Positions 1 to 11,711 of a stretch of DNA of 64,000 bases are shown piece by piece. How positions within the stretch are numbered: the first letter of the stretch is position 1; the number at the start of each line of letters is the position of its first letter. This DNA comes from Prionace glauca. Taxonomy: Eukaryota > Chordata > Chondrichthyes > Carcharhiniformes > Carcharhinidae. The stretch lies in the NCBI GenBank assembly GCA_037974335.1, contig CM075733.1:40265959-40329958 (forward strand), written 5' to 3'. Under the pieces are notes generated by a model that was not told the DNA's origin, did not search any database, and worked only from the letters and a program-made list of their open reading frames with translations. Position numbers and translations under genes: made by a program.

Positions 1-21
1 TTTAGTGCTTAGGAGTCTTAC

Positions 22-429
22 CTATGCTTTTAACATTCACCGTGGTCCTTTCAGTACGTTTTTTAGTCAGGTCATGCCAGGATTTATCCAAGTCTTGAAT
101 CCATTCAGTGCCTTCACAATAAAACTCTCCCTGGTCTGAAATCTGCAGTTTGGAGATGGTGAGTTTGAATGAAGTTGCTCCAATCCTATCCAGTCGAACA
201 TCTCCTGATGCCTGTCTCTGCCTATATGACTCTCCAGGGCGTAGGATGAAATCTCTTGATAGCGAGATCACCTCGAGACTCTGATCCCCCTTCTGTAGAT
301 ACCATGCGACAGCCACGTGTGTGTGCTGTGATGTTTGCTTGGATACTTCACAGACCAGTTCCAGGGAGTCACCTTCAACTTTATCCAGGGTCTGGGGTGC
401 CGATATTACTCTAAGCGTGTCGGGAATGA
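22..429 (-). CDS. IGSF3: IGSF3 exon 3, second V-type Ig domain with EWI motif
   Basis: This exon of 408 nt (136 codons, phase 1 at both ends) runs from an acceptor ending TTCTTACAG (AG at 431-430) to the donor GTAAGA (starting at 21). It encodes an extracellular V-type Ig domain: the first Cys is in LELVCEVS, the Trp in VAWYLQK and the second Cys in EFYCEGTEWIQD. The Glu-Trp-Ile triplet at 106-98 marks the EWI family (IGSF3, IGSF8, PTGFRN, CD101), type I membrane proteins known to associate with tetraspanins. Joined to exon 2 it reads MNLT-V-IPDTLRV, with the Val codon split by the intron. The stretches EVISLSRDF and SDQGEFYCE resemble, from memory, human IGSF3 more than CD101. The later Ig exons lie left of the window. 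Confidence 0.93.
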
Positions 430-794
430 CTGTAAGAACATGTGTTTTGAGCATGTTTTTCAGGATGCACAATGGATAATCATACTTTGTATACAAGAAT
501 GCAATATTTCCATAATGTTAAAAAGGTACCTCAATTCATCACATATCAGGCCTTCAGCTCTTTCATAATATGACATTGTGAATAACACCATGGACAAACA
601 AAACTCTGAAGGGGCAATCCTATCAAAAACATTCTAAGCCCACGCCAGGCGGGAAAGGGGGAGAGTTTCAGATTTTTTTTTAGCGAGGCCACAAGTCCAA
701 CTTATTCATTCTGTGGAAAAAAAACCCTCAATCTGGTTTCTTCCTGTAAGGTTGGGGGGGGCGGGGGGCAGGGTCTAAATCACTAAAAAGCCAG

Positions 795-1290
795 CAGATA
801 GCACCAGAGGGCACAATTGTGCGGGTGCAGGTCTCGGCCTCTGCCTCTACAGCTGGCCTTCATGGCCTGGTAGCCCCACACCCCCCCTACTGCATGGGCC
901 CCGTGGCCATTCGTGACCTCCCTCTGCTGGAACAATTGCTCCTCTTGCCTGGTGGGCAGTGCCAGGGTGCCAGGCTGGTACTGCCCAAGGAACACCTCCC
1001 CTTATCTCCGATCTCCTGGGGGTGGGGGCCTCAATGGCTTCCGATTCTATTGGCGAGGTTCACACGTCTGGTATTGTAGAAAAACTCTCCCAGCAAGGCC
1101 TCACGGGCAAGTGAGCCCGGGCGATACCGTTCCGGGTTCGTCACTCCATTTAAAATTGAACTTAAATTTTGTTCAACCTTGCACTCATTTCCCAGATATA
1201 CAGTGCTGTAAGAGGCGAGAAATCAGGCGGGAACCTGATTTCTTGGCTCTCTTATTGGCTCGCCCCACACATTAACTGGCGGGACACAAT
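795..1290 (+). repeat. GC-rich dispersed repeat, copy 1
   Basis: This GC-rich block shares the phrase GGGCAGTGCCAGG...GGCTGG.ACTGCCCAA and nearby CCTCAATGGC-type text with the block at 34715-35520, and in reverse with 43505-44215. Open frames occur on both strands but follow base composition rather than protein similarity, and I recognise no protein. Its ends are approximate, and this is the least certain of the three copies. Confidence 0.5.
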
Positions 1291-1557
1291 CACCCTTATG
1301 ACTCCGTGGGACCAGTTGCTATGGTGAATTACAGCCTCTCCCTCTATTATTTTGGCTTGTGCTCAAATCCATTCGAGAAAGAGATGGTTGCACTGTATCT
1401 TAATATATTAACAAACCCTACCTCTTGGGCATTTCCAATGGCTCAATAAATCTAATGTTGTACTGTATATACCTGACCATCCATAGTCACAAATATCGTC
1501 CGCAACCTTTGGCTAGAATGGGAGTACCCAGGATTCTCCTTTGTTTCCTCCTTTCAT

Positions 1558-1690
1558 GGGGTGTGGGCATTGCTGGCTAGGCCTGTATTTATTACCCATC
1601 CCCAGTTGCCACCGAGAAGATAGTGGTGGGCTGCTATCCTGAGACCTATCGAGCGACCCCTGTTGCAAAGTGTATGAATGTGGGTAAGAA
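1558..1690 (-). repeat. LINE 3' tail fragment (same family as 57165-58125)
   Basis: On the plus strand the text GTATTTATTACCCATCCCC followed by GAGAAGATAGTGGTGGGCTGC matches the antisense 3' end of the LINE at 57165-58125, which has TATTGCTCATCCCC. It is a short, old fragment inside IGSF3 intron 2. Confidence 0.5.
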
Positions 1691-2179
1691 TTAGCTTGTA
1701 CTTAAGGACATCTGAAGTTTGCGTAGTCTGCTGAGCCAATTGATTCACTAATGATCTTTAGGGAAGGAAACCTGACTTTCTGAAATGATCCTGCCTATGT
1801 GTGATCCTAATTCCACACCAATGGGGCTCTCTTAACTGCTATCTAAACCGCAAGAATGATGCCAGGGATGAAAGACTTCTCAGGCGGGGGGAAACTAGAG
1901 AAACTGAGATTTCTGTCCTTACGTCAGCGTAGATTACAGAGAGATTTGATGGAATTATTCAAAACCTTGAAGGTATTTGATAGACTAAGGAGCAACTATT
2001 CCCAGAGGCAGAAGATCAGTTATCAGAGGACAGAGATGTTGGGTAATTGGCAATCTGAATCAGAGGTGACATGACTAAGCTTTTTTAAAATTCGTAACAA
2101 GTTGTTATGGTCTGGAATTTACTGCTTGGAAGCAGATTCAATTATAACTATCTGAAGGGAATTGGAGAAACACTTCAGA

Positions 2180-2497
2180 GCGGCACAGTGGCACAGTGGT
2201 TAGCACTGCTGTCTCACAGCTCCAGAAACCTGGTTCGATTCCCAGCTTGGGTCACTGTCTGTGTGGAGTTTGCACATTCTCCCCGTGTCTGCGTGAGTTT
2301 CCATCAACAGTCCAAAGATGCGCAGGTTGGGTGCATTGGCCACTCTAAATTGCCCCTTAGTCTCCCGGGATGCATAGGTTAGAGGGATCAGTGGAGTAAA
2401 TAGGTTGGATTATGGGGATAGGGCCTGGGTGGGATTGTTGTCTGTGCAAACTCGATGGGCCAAATGGCCTTCTTCTACACTGTAGAGTTTCTATGAT
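2180..2497 (+). repeat. SINE-A, near full length
   Basis: The tRNA-like head has an A-box-like TGGTTAGCACTGCTG and a B-box GGTTCGATTCC. The body contains TGTGTGGAGTTTGCACATTC and CCAAAGATGCGCAGG. The 3' end reads GATGGGCCAAATGGCC...TTTCTATGAT, the CR1-like tail. It lies in IGSF3 intron 2, antisense to the gene. Confidence 0.9.
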
Positions 2498-2679
2498 AGT
2501 TGATAAGTAGCAAATTATAGGGCTCTGAGGAAAGAGCAGAGGGTGGGTCTAATTGGATAACACTTTAAAGAGCCTGGAGTCAAATTATCTTCTGTATTAT
2601 ATCATTCTATAATTGTACAAACTGAGCCTCATGATCTCTGGAGTTCAATACAACAATTTGATTATTACAAATAACTTGG

Positions 2680-2790
2680 AACACAGCAGAAGCAACCAAT
2701 TCAGCCCTTCAAGCCTACTCCGCCATTCAATCAGATCATGGCTGATCTCTTCAAACACCGATATGATTTGTATTACACAATACATCCGAT
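2680..2790 (-). repeat. CR1 LINE 3' end fragment
   Basis: The plus-strand text AGCAGAAGCAACCAATTCAG and CGCCATTCAATCAGATCATG is the reverse complement of the CR1 3' end seen complete at 30960-31067 (CATGATCTTATTGAATGGCG). Only the 3' terminal part is present, and it is diverged. Confidence 0.7.
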
Positions 2791-3297
2791 CTCGTTGATA
2801 GTGAATGTGTTCCCCATTCTCTTCACTCTTCCCAGCAAATCAGAAAGACATTTGCTTACTTATAAATAAGCAAATTGCATATGCAGGAAATGTATTTGAT
2901 GCATTAAGTCATGTTTAATTGGATTTAAAATAAACAAATCAGTATGTTTAACAATAATGTGTCCCTACATGTTGGTAAATTTTGTATTGTGAACTATGAG
3001 CTCTTTAGGATTTAATGCCCTGGTCTATAATTAGATTTTATAATGTTCCATTATGTTCAAAAAAGATATACAATTGTGCATTTATTTGTGCATGATACGA
3101 TTCACAATGATGTGTTGAAATTGGATAGGATTGCTGGGTACCTTTTTGCTGCATTTTAGATAAATTGCAATTGCACACAGTCGCCTGTTCAATTGGGTGC
3201 AAGTGTCTTTCAGCGTACTTACAATAAGAATGATGGTCAGGCATATTAAAGTCCTGAAAACAGAAACAGAACAGGTGAGAATGTTTGAATAACCCAC

Positions 3298-3675
3298 CTG
3301 TTAAATTCATCATGGCATGGTAGAACCCCCAGTATGCGCTGTCTGTGTTGGGGGTGAAGCACTCATATTTCCCTTCATCTGTTTTCTGCAGCTTTGTGAT
3401 GTGTAACCGCACCGAGTCTCCTTTAATCCTCTCTATGTAGATCTCATTATTCCGCACCCTCTCTTCATACACGGCATAGGAGAAATCAGAATTAACCGTA
3501 CTGATAATCTGGATTTTGAGTCTAGGCTCAGTTTGTCGAAAGATGGACCACTCAAAGTTCTGTCCTGAAGACCCCTGGTAGCCACTCACATCACACTGAA
3601 TTGTTAGGTGACTCCCCTCGGCCCGGACTAGGGGTCCTTTTGGTAGCTTCACTTCTCTCTGAGCAGCACACAGAT
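3298..3675 (-). CDS. IGSF3: IGSF3 exon 2, first V-type Ig domain
   Basis: This exon of 378 nt (126 codons, phase 1 at both ends) follows the acceptor TCTTGATTATAG (AG at 3677-3676) and ends ACAG before the donor GTGGGT. It starts with the last residues of the signal peptide (LCAA, then a likely cleavage before QREV). A V-type Ig domain follows, with its first Cys in LTIQCDVSGYQG, Trp in QNFEWSIF and second Cys in EGKYECFTP. GSHLTIQC, VSGYQG and HITKLQ.TDEGKYEC resemble the first domain of vertebrate IGSF3. The end reads MNLT, a possible N-glycosylation site. The frame can be read open past 3298, but the splice site and the match of the next exon show the coding part stops there. Confidence 0.94.
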
Positions 3676-4490
3676 CTATAATCAAGATGGAAAGACAAAA
3701 AATATTTCAACTCATTTTTCTCAGAATGAAAACAACATTCATAAAGAACAAGTCTGAATTTTATCACAAATAACAGAAAATGTTTAAATCTCGTATTTAG
3801 TTTGAGATGGAAAGCAGAAAAAAGGAGGTATGCCCTCAATGGCTCACAGAATTCTCTAGTGAAGTTACCAATGCGGACAATTGTTTTACTAAATATTTGC
3901 TTTGTGTGCAATAATGTTGGTGAACAAATTCAAAAAAGAAGCAACCTTAAGCTAGAACGAATGATTACGGGTTTTCAATGGAACATGATTGAACTAGAGA
4001 TGATGTGAGGGAACTTTTTTAATGCAGTAGTATTTGGACTGCACTGCCTGAGAGGAAGTCGATTACAGAATACAGTGGTCTTCAAGTGGAACCTGAATAA
4101 ATCAACTAAACGGCCTCCTTCTGTCTCTTACATTCCATGAATCTATTTGTGTGTTATTTCAGCAAAAGTTTTAGCTTATTTATTTCATAACACAAGAGTT
4201 TTACGTATAAAATTCGGGCACAAACCTAACCCTCAGAATCACACAAGTGGACGTGGGGCATGTGTGCCAATTCATTGTATCCTCGCAACTTATTTTGGGC
4301 ATGAGTCAAGCATTGGAAGCGTGTCCGTCGACAATCAAGAAACCAACTTAAATTAAACAACAATTGACTGGGATTTTATATTGCCCATCTACATTTACAT
4401 TGATGACAAAGCAGTCTTTAGGTTTCAGCTGAAACCTCAATTCAGAGCAGGATAATAGGCCTGGGCTCAAGTAAAAATTTAAGTTAAGTC

Positions 4491-4792
4491 TTTTATTTGT
4501 TGGTCACAAGTCGGCTTACATTAACACTGCAATGAAGTTACTGTAAAAATCCCCGAGTAGCCTCACTGCAGTGGCTGTTCGGTTACACTGAGGGAGAATT
4601 AATCATGTCAAATGCACCTAATCAGTACATCTTTCAGACTGGGGCAGGAAACCGAAGCAGCCGGAGGAAGCCCATGGGGACATGGGGCGAATGTGCAAAC
4701 TCAACACAAACAGTGAGCAAAGCCAGGAATTGAACCCAGGTCCCCGGCACTGAAGAGGCAGTAGTTCCAACCACTATGCCACCTGAGGTCTA
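4491..4792 (-). repeat. SINE-B
   Basis: On the plus strand the copy starts with the reversed tail GTCACAAGTCGGCTTACATT...AATGAAGTTACTGTAAAAATC. It ends with the reversed tRNA head (GAATTGAACCCAGG, the B box reversed, then CCAACCACTATGCCACC). The 3' half (CACTGAGGGAGAATT) differs from SINE-A, which defines a separate subfamily. It is in the sense orientation within IGSF3 intron 1. Confidence 0.85.
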
Positions 4793-5724
4793 TGTATGAT
4801 TGTGGCCTGGACACTGGTGGCACTGTTTTTCCACTGATTTGTTTCTGCAGTCTCCAGCACTTGTACCCCTGAAACAGCACATTGGAAACACCAGCCCACA
4901 CATTCCCTTTTCTTGGTGCCTGCCCTCCCAGGCAGCACTCAGCCTTTTACACTGCACATTTCACACTGGATGGCCAATAATTTGCCATCTCGCTGAATAT
5001 CATGTTAACAATGTCACATCAAGCAGCTATGGTTTCACATCCGCCTGCGCAGACTTCAGACCTGCCCTCAATGTAAAATTCAGGCTGAGATCATTGTTTA
5101 AATAGTTGAGACAAAAATTTGGCACAAATGCATTAATTAATAGACAGAAAATTGCACACAGAAACCTGAAGGTTTCTCATCATGGAGGAAAGCTTGTGTT
5201 TGGTTAGACAACTGGCCTATAGATGCAGGGGCTAAATTGGATAGCCCTGAAATTGGTGTGCATGGATCATGATGTGCAAGTCCAATGTAATGCAGGCTAT
5301 ATGTAAACCTTGTATATAACCTGATGGATATTCATAAAAATACCAGCAAAGTGAAGACACCAGCAAAGCCTGATGGTTAAAAGGACTAACTCTGCATCAG
5401 GCTAAGGATTGTGGGAGCAGCAAAGAACAGGATGTGTAGCTATGGAATAAACATGGGAATTGATTGGGCTGTGGCTGGTGTAACGTCTTGAACTGACAGT
5501 GATTGGACACAGATTTGTGTGTTGTGTTGCTGAGAGAATTATGACCCTCTGACAGGGGCACAACTCTGTATTCCTGACCAAAAAGACAGTGGTTGATTCC
5601 TGCCTATCCTTGGAGTACTTGACTGGAAGCATGACCAGTACCAGCAGGATCTTTTTAAGGACAGATGTAGAGACATCAACAACAGTAACACAGGATTAAC
5701 CACTGTAGAAGCAGTGCCATTATA

Positions 5725-6340
5725 CTCATTACAAACAATGTGGCTTTGGAAGCAAATGGACATTTTTGAGAATTCACGCTTTCCTTAAGTGTCTGGTCTT
5801 CTTGTAGATGGTTCAGAACCTCAGATCATGTTCCATGGCAGATGCACCATGGACCAGGATGTCATCCATGTGACATGTCACAGCTTTGAGGTCCTGTGTA
5901 ACAGTAAGTAATTTCAGGTGCCAAGGTTATACCAAACAGTAAGCAATTAGAGCAAAAATCTGTTGAATGAATGTTATTTGTAATTTCAGTTTTTCACCGA
6001 ACCGCACCTGCCAAGAGTTGCTAGTGCTATCAAATTTTGTGAACCTTGTACTGTTGGATAGCTTCGTCAAGCTGACATCAACGGAGGACATTGAGTGCAT
6101 TTCTCTCGCTATGATCTCAAGCTGAGCTGAGTCCACACAAATACAAAGGGATCTTTTAGGTTTCAGAACGAGAATTATTCGGGAGCAGCACTCTTTAGGT
6201 TTAGTGATCAGAGAGAGGTGATTCTCACTCTGATCAACTCTTCCAGCTGTAGTTAGATCTATTTCATCATTGGATATAGCATCATTCTGGGTGAGAAACA
6301 GAACAGGTTTAGCACCTTTTTGTAAAGTAATACTATACTT
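5725..6340 (-). mobile_element. Fossil Ty3/Gypsy-type LTR retrotransposon, reverse transcriptase part
   Basis: Read on the minus strand, 6340-5925 carries a reverse-transcriptase-like stretch with the phrase SLCICVDSAQLEII followed by FTKFDSTSNSWQVRF. This is the layout of the Gypsy motif around the first catalytic Asp (RICIDP.xLN ... D...GYW). Further on, near 5870-5845, MDDILVHG followed by EHD corresponds to the second catalytic motif. No LTRs, gag or integrase were recognised around it. The copy is broken in several places, looks old, and is on the same strand as IGSF3. The family call rests on motif order, not on a search. Confidence 0.72.
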
Positions 6341-6729
6341 AGTCTTCAATCTTCACAGATCAGTAAATAGTATTGGAAAGTGCTTTCTGAACTCAGACCT
6401 AGGTCCATGCTGATTGACTTCCTCCAACTTTATGATTGAGATCTGCACAGACTTTTTGAGTTTGAAGAGTTTATTCTTGATTCTATGAAACATACAATGT
6501 TTCCAGTCCCTATTCTGGAGAATTACCTGCAACATTTGCTTGACTTGTAATGTGATGCCTTCTCAACTGTATAACTGGGTTTATGTCAGCTTCAGGCAGT
6601 GTGTTAATAACCAAACTTCTTTGTCTGATAAGACCATTACATACGGTCTGATATCTAGTTTAAATCTGGCAATTTGTCAATTGACATAAACATTTGCATT
6701 CTAGAATGTGAACTTGGGGGTCACTGATC

Positions 6730-7050
6730 TCATAGAATCTAGACTCACATAAATTACAATGGAGATAGAGACCGTTTGGCCCATTGAGTGTGCACTGACC
6801 ATAATCCCACCTAGTCCCCATTCCCATAATCCTTCATATTGACCTGACACTAGGGTTAATTTAGTATGGCCAATCAACCTAACCCGCACATCTTTGAACT
6901 GTGGGAGGAAACCGCAACATTGAGAGAAAAACCACACAGACACGAGGAGAACATATAAATTCTACACAGACAGTAATCCAAGGCTGAAATTGAACCCAGA
7001 TCCCTGGCGCTGTGAGGCGGCAATGCTAAGCACTGTGCCATTGTGCTGTC
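6730..7050 (-). repeat. SINE-A
   Basis: The reversed CR1-like tail (CATAGAATCTAGACTC, then CGTTTGGCCCATTGAGTGTG) is followed by CGCACATCTTTGAACTGTGG. The reversed tRNA head ends GAATTGAACCCAGATC...GCTAAGCACTGTGCCA. It is moderately diverged. Confidence 0.88.
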
Positions 7051-7847
7051 AATCAGGAAACATTTTTGTCCCTCTTGCTGAACTTCCCCAACCTCATTAA
7101 TAGCCTTGTGTATGAAGACTTTTTTCCTTTAACGTCTTAAAGTTAGCAACTTTACTTCAGCATATTGTCCCAAAACATTTCTTTGTTCCTCTTACAGAAG
7201 AAGCATTCTTCAGTGCTTTCAGGACTGCCTATCAGTCTTTCTGGCATCAAAGTGCTGGCATGGTTTGATGACTTGTCATTTTCCTCCAGACTGTTCCTTC
7301 TTTTACATTCCTGGACTTAATAAACAGTATAATCACTGGTTTCCTGAGGCAAGGTTTCTCCTCACCTCTCAGTATTGTCCTGTTTTGTTTAACTGACCAG
7401 CTGTACCGCTGGGGCAACACGGAGTAAAAATTTGATGGGCATCCATACAGGATTTACTTGGTGCCAGAAAGTCTGTTGTCAAGGGTCATGGAGGAGATTG
7501 GCTCCAATTTGGCACAGCACTTTGCACAAGAGCTTGAAGCAATGGCCAATTCTGCAGCACCAGTACCCCCTCTGCCTTTGCCAACACCCCTCAACCAACA
7601 CTGGGGTCTGTTTGACTGACCCTGACACAACCAGGTAAGTTGGGTCCAGGGGCTAGTATACATGGCCATTATTTTATCTTCTTCCTCCAGATGCAACTCC
7701 AGCAATGGCCACATCGCCCAGTGGCACTGCTGAGCTGTCAGCTCTCCAATTGGTACAGCAGCTATTTGGGGTGGGATCCCATCTTTAATAGGCTATATAG
7801 TATAAATATACACACACACAAACAATTCACTTTTAAAATTATTTTTG

Positions 7848-8203
7848 CACTGTGGCACAGTGGTTAGCACAGCTGTCTCACAGTGCCAGGGACCTAGGTT
7901 TGATTCTGGCCTGTGTGAAAGATGCATTTTCTCCCTGCAGCTGTGGGGGTTTCCTTCGGATACTCCGGTTTCTTCCCACAGTCCAAAGACATGCAGGTTA
8001 GATAAATTGGCCATGCTAATTTGCCCCTTAGTGTCCAAAGATGTCAGGGGGCTTAGCGGAACAAATACATGAAGTTATGGGAATAGTACAAGGGTGAGCC
8101 TGGGTAAGATATTTTGTAGCTTACAAAATGTAAGAGTTGGTGCAGTTTCAATGGGCCAAATGGCCTCCCTCTGCATTGTAGCGATTCTGTGATATCTATG
8201 ATT
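7848..8203 (+). repeat. SINE-A, diverged
   Basis: The head reads GTGGCACAGTGGTTAGCACA and the B-box region GGTTTGATTCTGG. The body has CAGTCCAAAGACATGCAGG. The tail reads CAATGGGCCAAATGGCCTCC and ends GATTCTGTGATATCTATGATTC. It sits between two stretches that look weakly coding (7485-7790 and 8498-8910). Confidence 0.88.
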
Positions 8204-8497
8204 CATAAAACGATCTGGGATATTTACTGCAGGGTCGACAAGATTATGGTTTGTAACTGCTGGGCTCCCAGGGATCATGTCAGAACAAGGGTTGAAAATG
8301 TTGCCATGGTAAATTCACAAACAAATGGAACAGGTGGTGCTAAACATACAAAAAATGGGCAAAAAGGTTCAAAGATATTAAACACAAACTTTCTCTTTTT
8401 CTGGGCCATCAATGGAATTCATTTATTGCTACTCTTTTTAATATACTGACCTATATTCCCCGTGAACATTTTGTGGAGTACAAAGTCCTAACCCACG

Positions 8498-8910
8498 ATG
8501 CAGTGTTTGCTGGCCAATGCCTCAGTTTTCACTGCAGCACAAGCAGAAGCCACCCAACATCTGCGTGCCACAGTGAAAGCTCAGACTGGGCTGGTGCAAG
8601 CCCAGCTTGGTGCCAGGCAGGTTTGGACCGCTGCCATCATGGCAGCGGATGCCAGTATTCAAAAGGGGCTGGCAGGGTCTCACAGCGTCTGTCCTCTTAT
8701 TGCTGAGGAAGCAGCCCAGAGGAGCGTCAATGTCTCCATGGAGCAGGAATCTGCTGTCCATTCTCAAGCTGACACCACTCATACTCCCAGCACCGTCCAC
8801 TGTGCCAGTGCCTTTGGAATGTCTGGTTATTGAGCCAGCCCAGGCGGCTGCCACACATGCACCTGAGGCTGAGCCTCCCGCACCCCAAATTGCTCGGGGT
8901 CATCCTGCAT
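8498..8910 (+). other. Ala/Gln-rich coding-like stretch, not recognised
   Basis: An open frame at 8498-8833 (111 codons) encodes an Ala-, Gln- and Thr-rich, probably helical sequence (AQAEATQHLRATVKAQTGLV, then AAIMAADASIQKGL). A second frame, overlapping from 8607, takes over the protein-like text (PSTVPVPLECLVIEPAQAAA) up to 8912, as though one older frame had shifted. About 700 bp to the left, 7492-7620 is also open and contains EEIGSNLAQHFAQELEAMAN, followed by an acceptor-like TTCTTCCTCCAG at 7679-7690. Together they could be a relic of a transposon-encoded DNA-binding protein or a dead gene. I recognise no domain. Confidence 0.3.
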
Positions 8911-9669
8911 GAACCATTTGCTTAGAGTCAGCAGTTTTACACCAGCCACTCTGCAGCCACTAGAGCAGCATTGTGTAGGAGCACCAGGTTGGACAAAGGC
9001 CCCCACAAGACAAACACAAGAATGCACAAGGGTGCTTAGTTGAATTTCGTATAGATTATTTGACGCTTTGTTGGATAAAGTCTGTATAGAATGATTGTTT
9101 TGTTGTCTCTTGCAGGATTGGTGCCAAGACGAATGTGTAGCTCTGTCAAGATGGATAGTAAAATGGAGAATCATGAAGAACAGGGAATCTGGGGGCTTAT
9201 TCATGGGAACTGAAATCAAATGAAGCACTCACAGGCAGTCCATCTTAAATGTGAACATATCGGCTGCCTTCTTCCTTTCCCCTCCTCCTCCACCACTTCC
9301 TCTCGAGGTCCTCGCTGAACCTGGGTAGAAGGACTCTAACATCACGATGGTCACGTGTTGGAGGATATAATGGAGCACCAGGAATTGCAGTACCACTCTG
9401 GCTCCTCCAGAGACATTGAGTCAGCAGAACCATTGCTAGTTCTCTCATGGGTGTTCCCTCATGGCAACTTGGTTCTCATTTTGCGAGTAGGCCATATGAG
9501 GACAAGTTGCAGACAGTGGTCATTAGCCTGGTGTTGGGCCAATAGCATCCAACACAAAGCAGCCTCCCTCTGGTTTGTTATGCTAGCTGACAGATTTCAG
9601 CCTGCAGCAGTCGGCTGTTCCACATGAACCATGGCTTCCAGGAGAGCATGCACTCACAAGCATGAATCA

Positions 9670-11009
9670 TCAAGGAGGAAATAGCGAGGCATCTTGAAGG
9701 GAACTGCTTGATAGAGCGGATGCAGCACGGTTTCGTTAAAGGGAAGTCGTGTCTGACAAATTTACTGGAGTTCTATGAGGATGTGTCTAGGGCGGTGGAT
9801 AGAGGATGTGGTCTTTCTTGATTTTCAGAAGGCGTTTGACAAGGTACCTCACAAGAGGTTATTGCAGAAGGTCAGGGGACATGGAGTTGGGGGTAGGGTG
9901 TTAGCGTGGATAGAGGATTGGTTGTCAAATAGGAGGCAGAGAGTGGGGGTCAATGGGTGCTATTCGGATTGGCGGATGGTGACTAGTGGAGTGCCCCAGG
10001 GGTCGGTGCTGGGGCCTCAGCTTTTTACCATTTATATAGATGATCTGGAGGAGGGAACCGAGTGTAGGGTGTCGAAATTTGCTGATGACACCAAAATTGG
10101 TGGAAAGGCAAATTGTGCGGAGGGTGGTGAGAGTCTACAGAAGGATCTAGATAGGCTGGGCGAATGGGCCAGGAAATGGCAGATGGAATTTAATGTTGGC
10201 AAGTGCGAGGTGGTCCACTTTGGTAGGAATAATGGTAGGAAGGATTATTACTTACGTGGAAAAAACTGCAGCAGGCGACGGTGCAGAGGGACCTCGGGGT
10301 CCTTGTGCATGAGTCGCAAAAACCCAGCTTGCAGGTGCAGCAGGTGGTCAGGAAGGCGAATGGGATGCTGGCCTTCATCGCAAGGGGGATTGAATATAAA
10401 AGTAGGGAGGTCTTGCTGCGGCTGTATAGGGCATCGGTGAGGCTGCAGCTGGAGTACTGTGTGCAGTTTTGGGCACCGTACTTACGCAAGGATATTTTGG
10501 CCTTTGAGGGAGTGCAGAGGAGGTTTACTAGGCTGATGTCGGAGTTGAGGGGGTTGAGCTATGAGGAGAGGCTGAATAAACTAGGCTTGTACTCGTTAGA
10601 GTTTAGAAGAATGAGGGGAGATCTCATTGAGACGTATAAGATGATGAATGGGATGGATAGGATAGAGGTGGAGAGACTCTTCCTGCTCAGAAAGGATAGT
10701 AGGACTACGGGGCACAGCCTCAAGATAAAGGGGGGGCTGTTTAGAACGGAGTTGAGGAGGAACTTCTTCACTCAAAGGGTGGTGAATCTCTGGAATTCTC
10801 TGCCCATTGAAGTGGTGGAGGCTACCTCGCTAAATATTTTTAAGACGCGGGTTGATGGGTTTTTGATAAGAGAAGGGATTAAGGGTTATGGGGAGAGGGC
10901 GGGAATGTGGAACTGAGCCAAGACAGATCAGCCATGATCCTATTGAATGGCGGGGCAGGCTCGAAGGGCTGGTTGGCCTACTCCTGCTTCTATTTCTTAT
11001 GTTCTTATG
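9670..11009 (+). mobile_element. CR1 LINE, 5'-truncated, young subfamily
   Basis: This copy covers the reverse transcriptase from about motif 2 to the C-terminus and the 3' end. It contains [20 protein letters not shown] (motif A), [14 protein letters not shown] (motif B) and [10 protein letters not shown] (motif C), then the C-terminal YEERLNKLGLYSLEFRRMRG and FFTQRVVNLWNSLP. The end is CTCCTGCTTCTATTTCTTATG plus another TTCTTATG unit. Compared with 29391-31067, an 11-bp stretch is missing near 9800 and one base near 10262, so no single frame spans it. I found no clear target-site duplication. It lies in IGSF3 intron 1, antisense to the gene. Confidence 0.93.
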
Positions 11010-11711
11010 GGGTTCTGAGTGTGGCCACACGACAACTTTACTTTTAGTGATAGGTAATCTTTACTGTTTCCATCCAACTCAGCATTGCAATACACTGCCA
11101 CAATGCAAGTACAGTATCCAGGAAAAACCACTTGCTACACCTCCTCCTCCCTGTATTCACAGAGAATACCATCCTCTCCTGGCTTACAGAACCTCCAACA
11201 CTTCTCTGATGCAGTGATAAATGACAAATTTGGAGATGTTAGCTATGTACCTCCTGTTCCAGCCTGGAAGGATCCATTCAAGTAAGGGCCATGGCATTGT
11301 CCCTGTGTTTAGGCTACAGATCTGGCTCTGAGAAGTGACAGAGTTCTGTGACCTTCTCCTTTATGAATCACTGCCACTGAACACTCACTTAGGTATGGGA
11401 GGACCTCCCGGAAGGCCTTAAGTGGTTTTCCTGCTGAGGACTCATCTTTCCTTTGGAGAAAATGGTGCACTTAGAACTTTCACAGTCACAAGCAACACCT
11501 TCCCCACATAACCTACAATTTGTTCATGATCTTTTTTAAAGAATGCTGGTGGTGGAGTCCCTCACATTACTCACAGCTTCAACTGTGTGCGTTTAAGAAA
11601 AAGGCATCAACTAGAGCAGTGACACCCAAAATAGCAGGTCTGTCTCAGTGGTAGACACTGACTGACGCCCGATCTGCCCACTCTACAAACTTCAAACATT
11701 TTTTGTTAACA

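Larger units (their letters stand above)
430..3297 (-). other. IGSF3: IGSF3 intron 2
   Basis: This 2868-nt phase-1 intron has the donor GTGGGT (from 3297) and the acceptor ...TTCTTACAG. It holds the first copy of the GC-rich repeat, a SINE-A, a CR1 3' end and a short LINE tail, each listed separately. A run of G residues broken by one C lies at 753-768 on the plus strand. I see nothing else in 430-790, 1300-1550, 1700-2170 or 2800-3290. Confidence 0.85.

Noticed and set aside
5790-5910. Plus-strand exon-like piece with an acceptor TTCTTGTAG and a donor AACAGTAAGT
   Set aside because: The opposite strand carries Gypsy reverse-transcriptase motifs, which explains the conserved-looking text; the plus-strand splice signals are probably chance.
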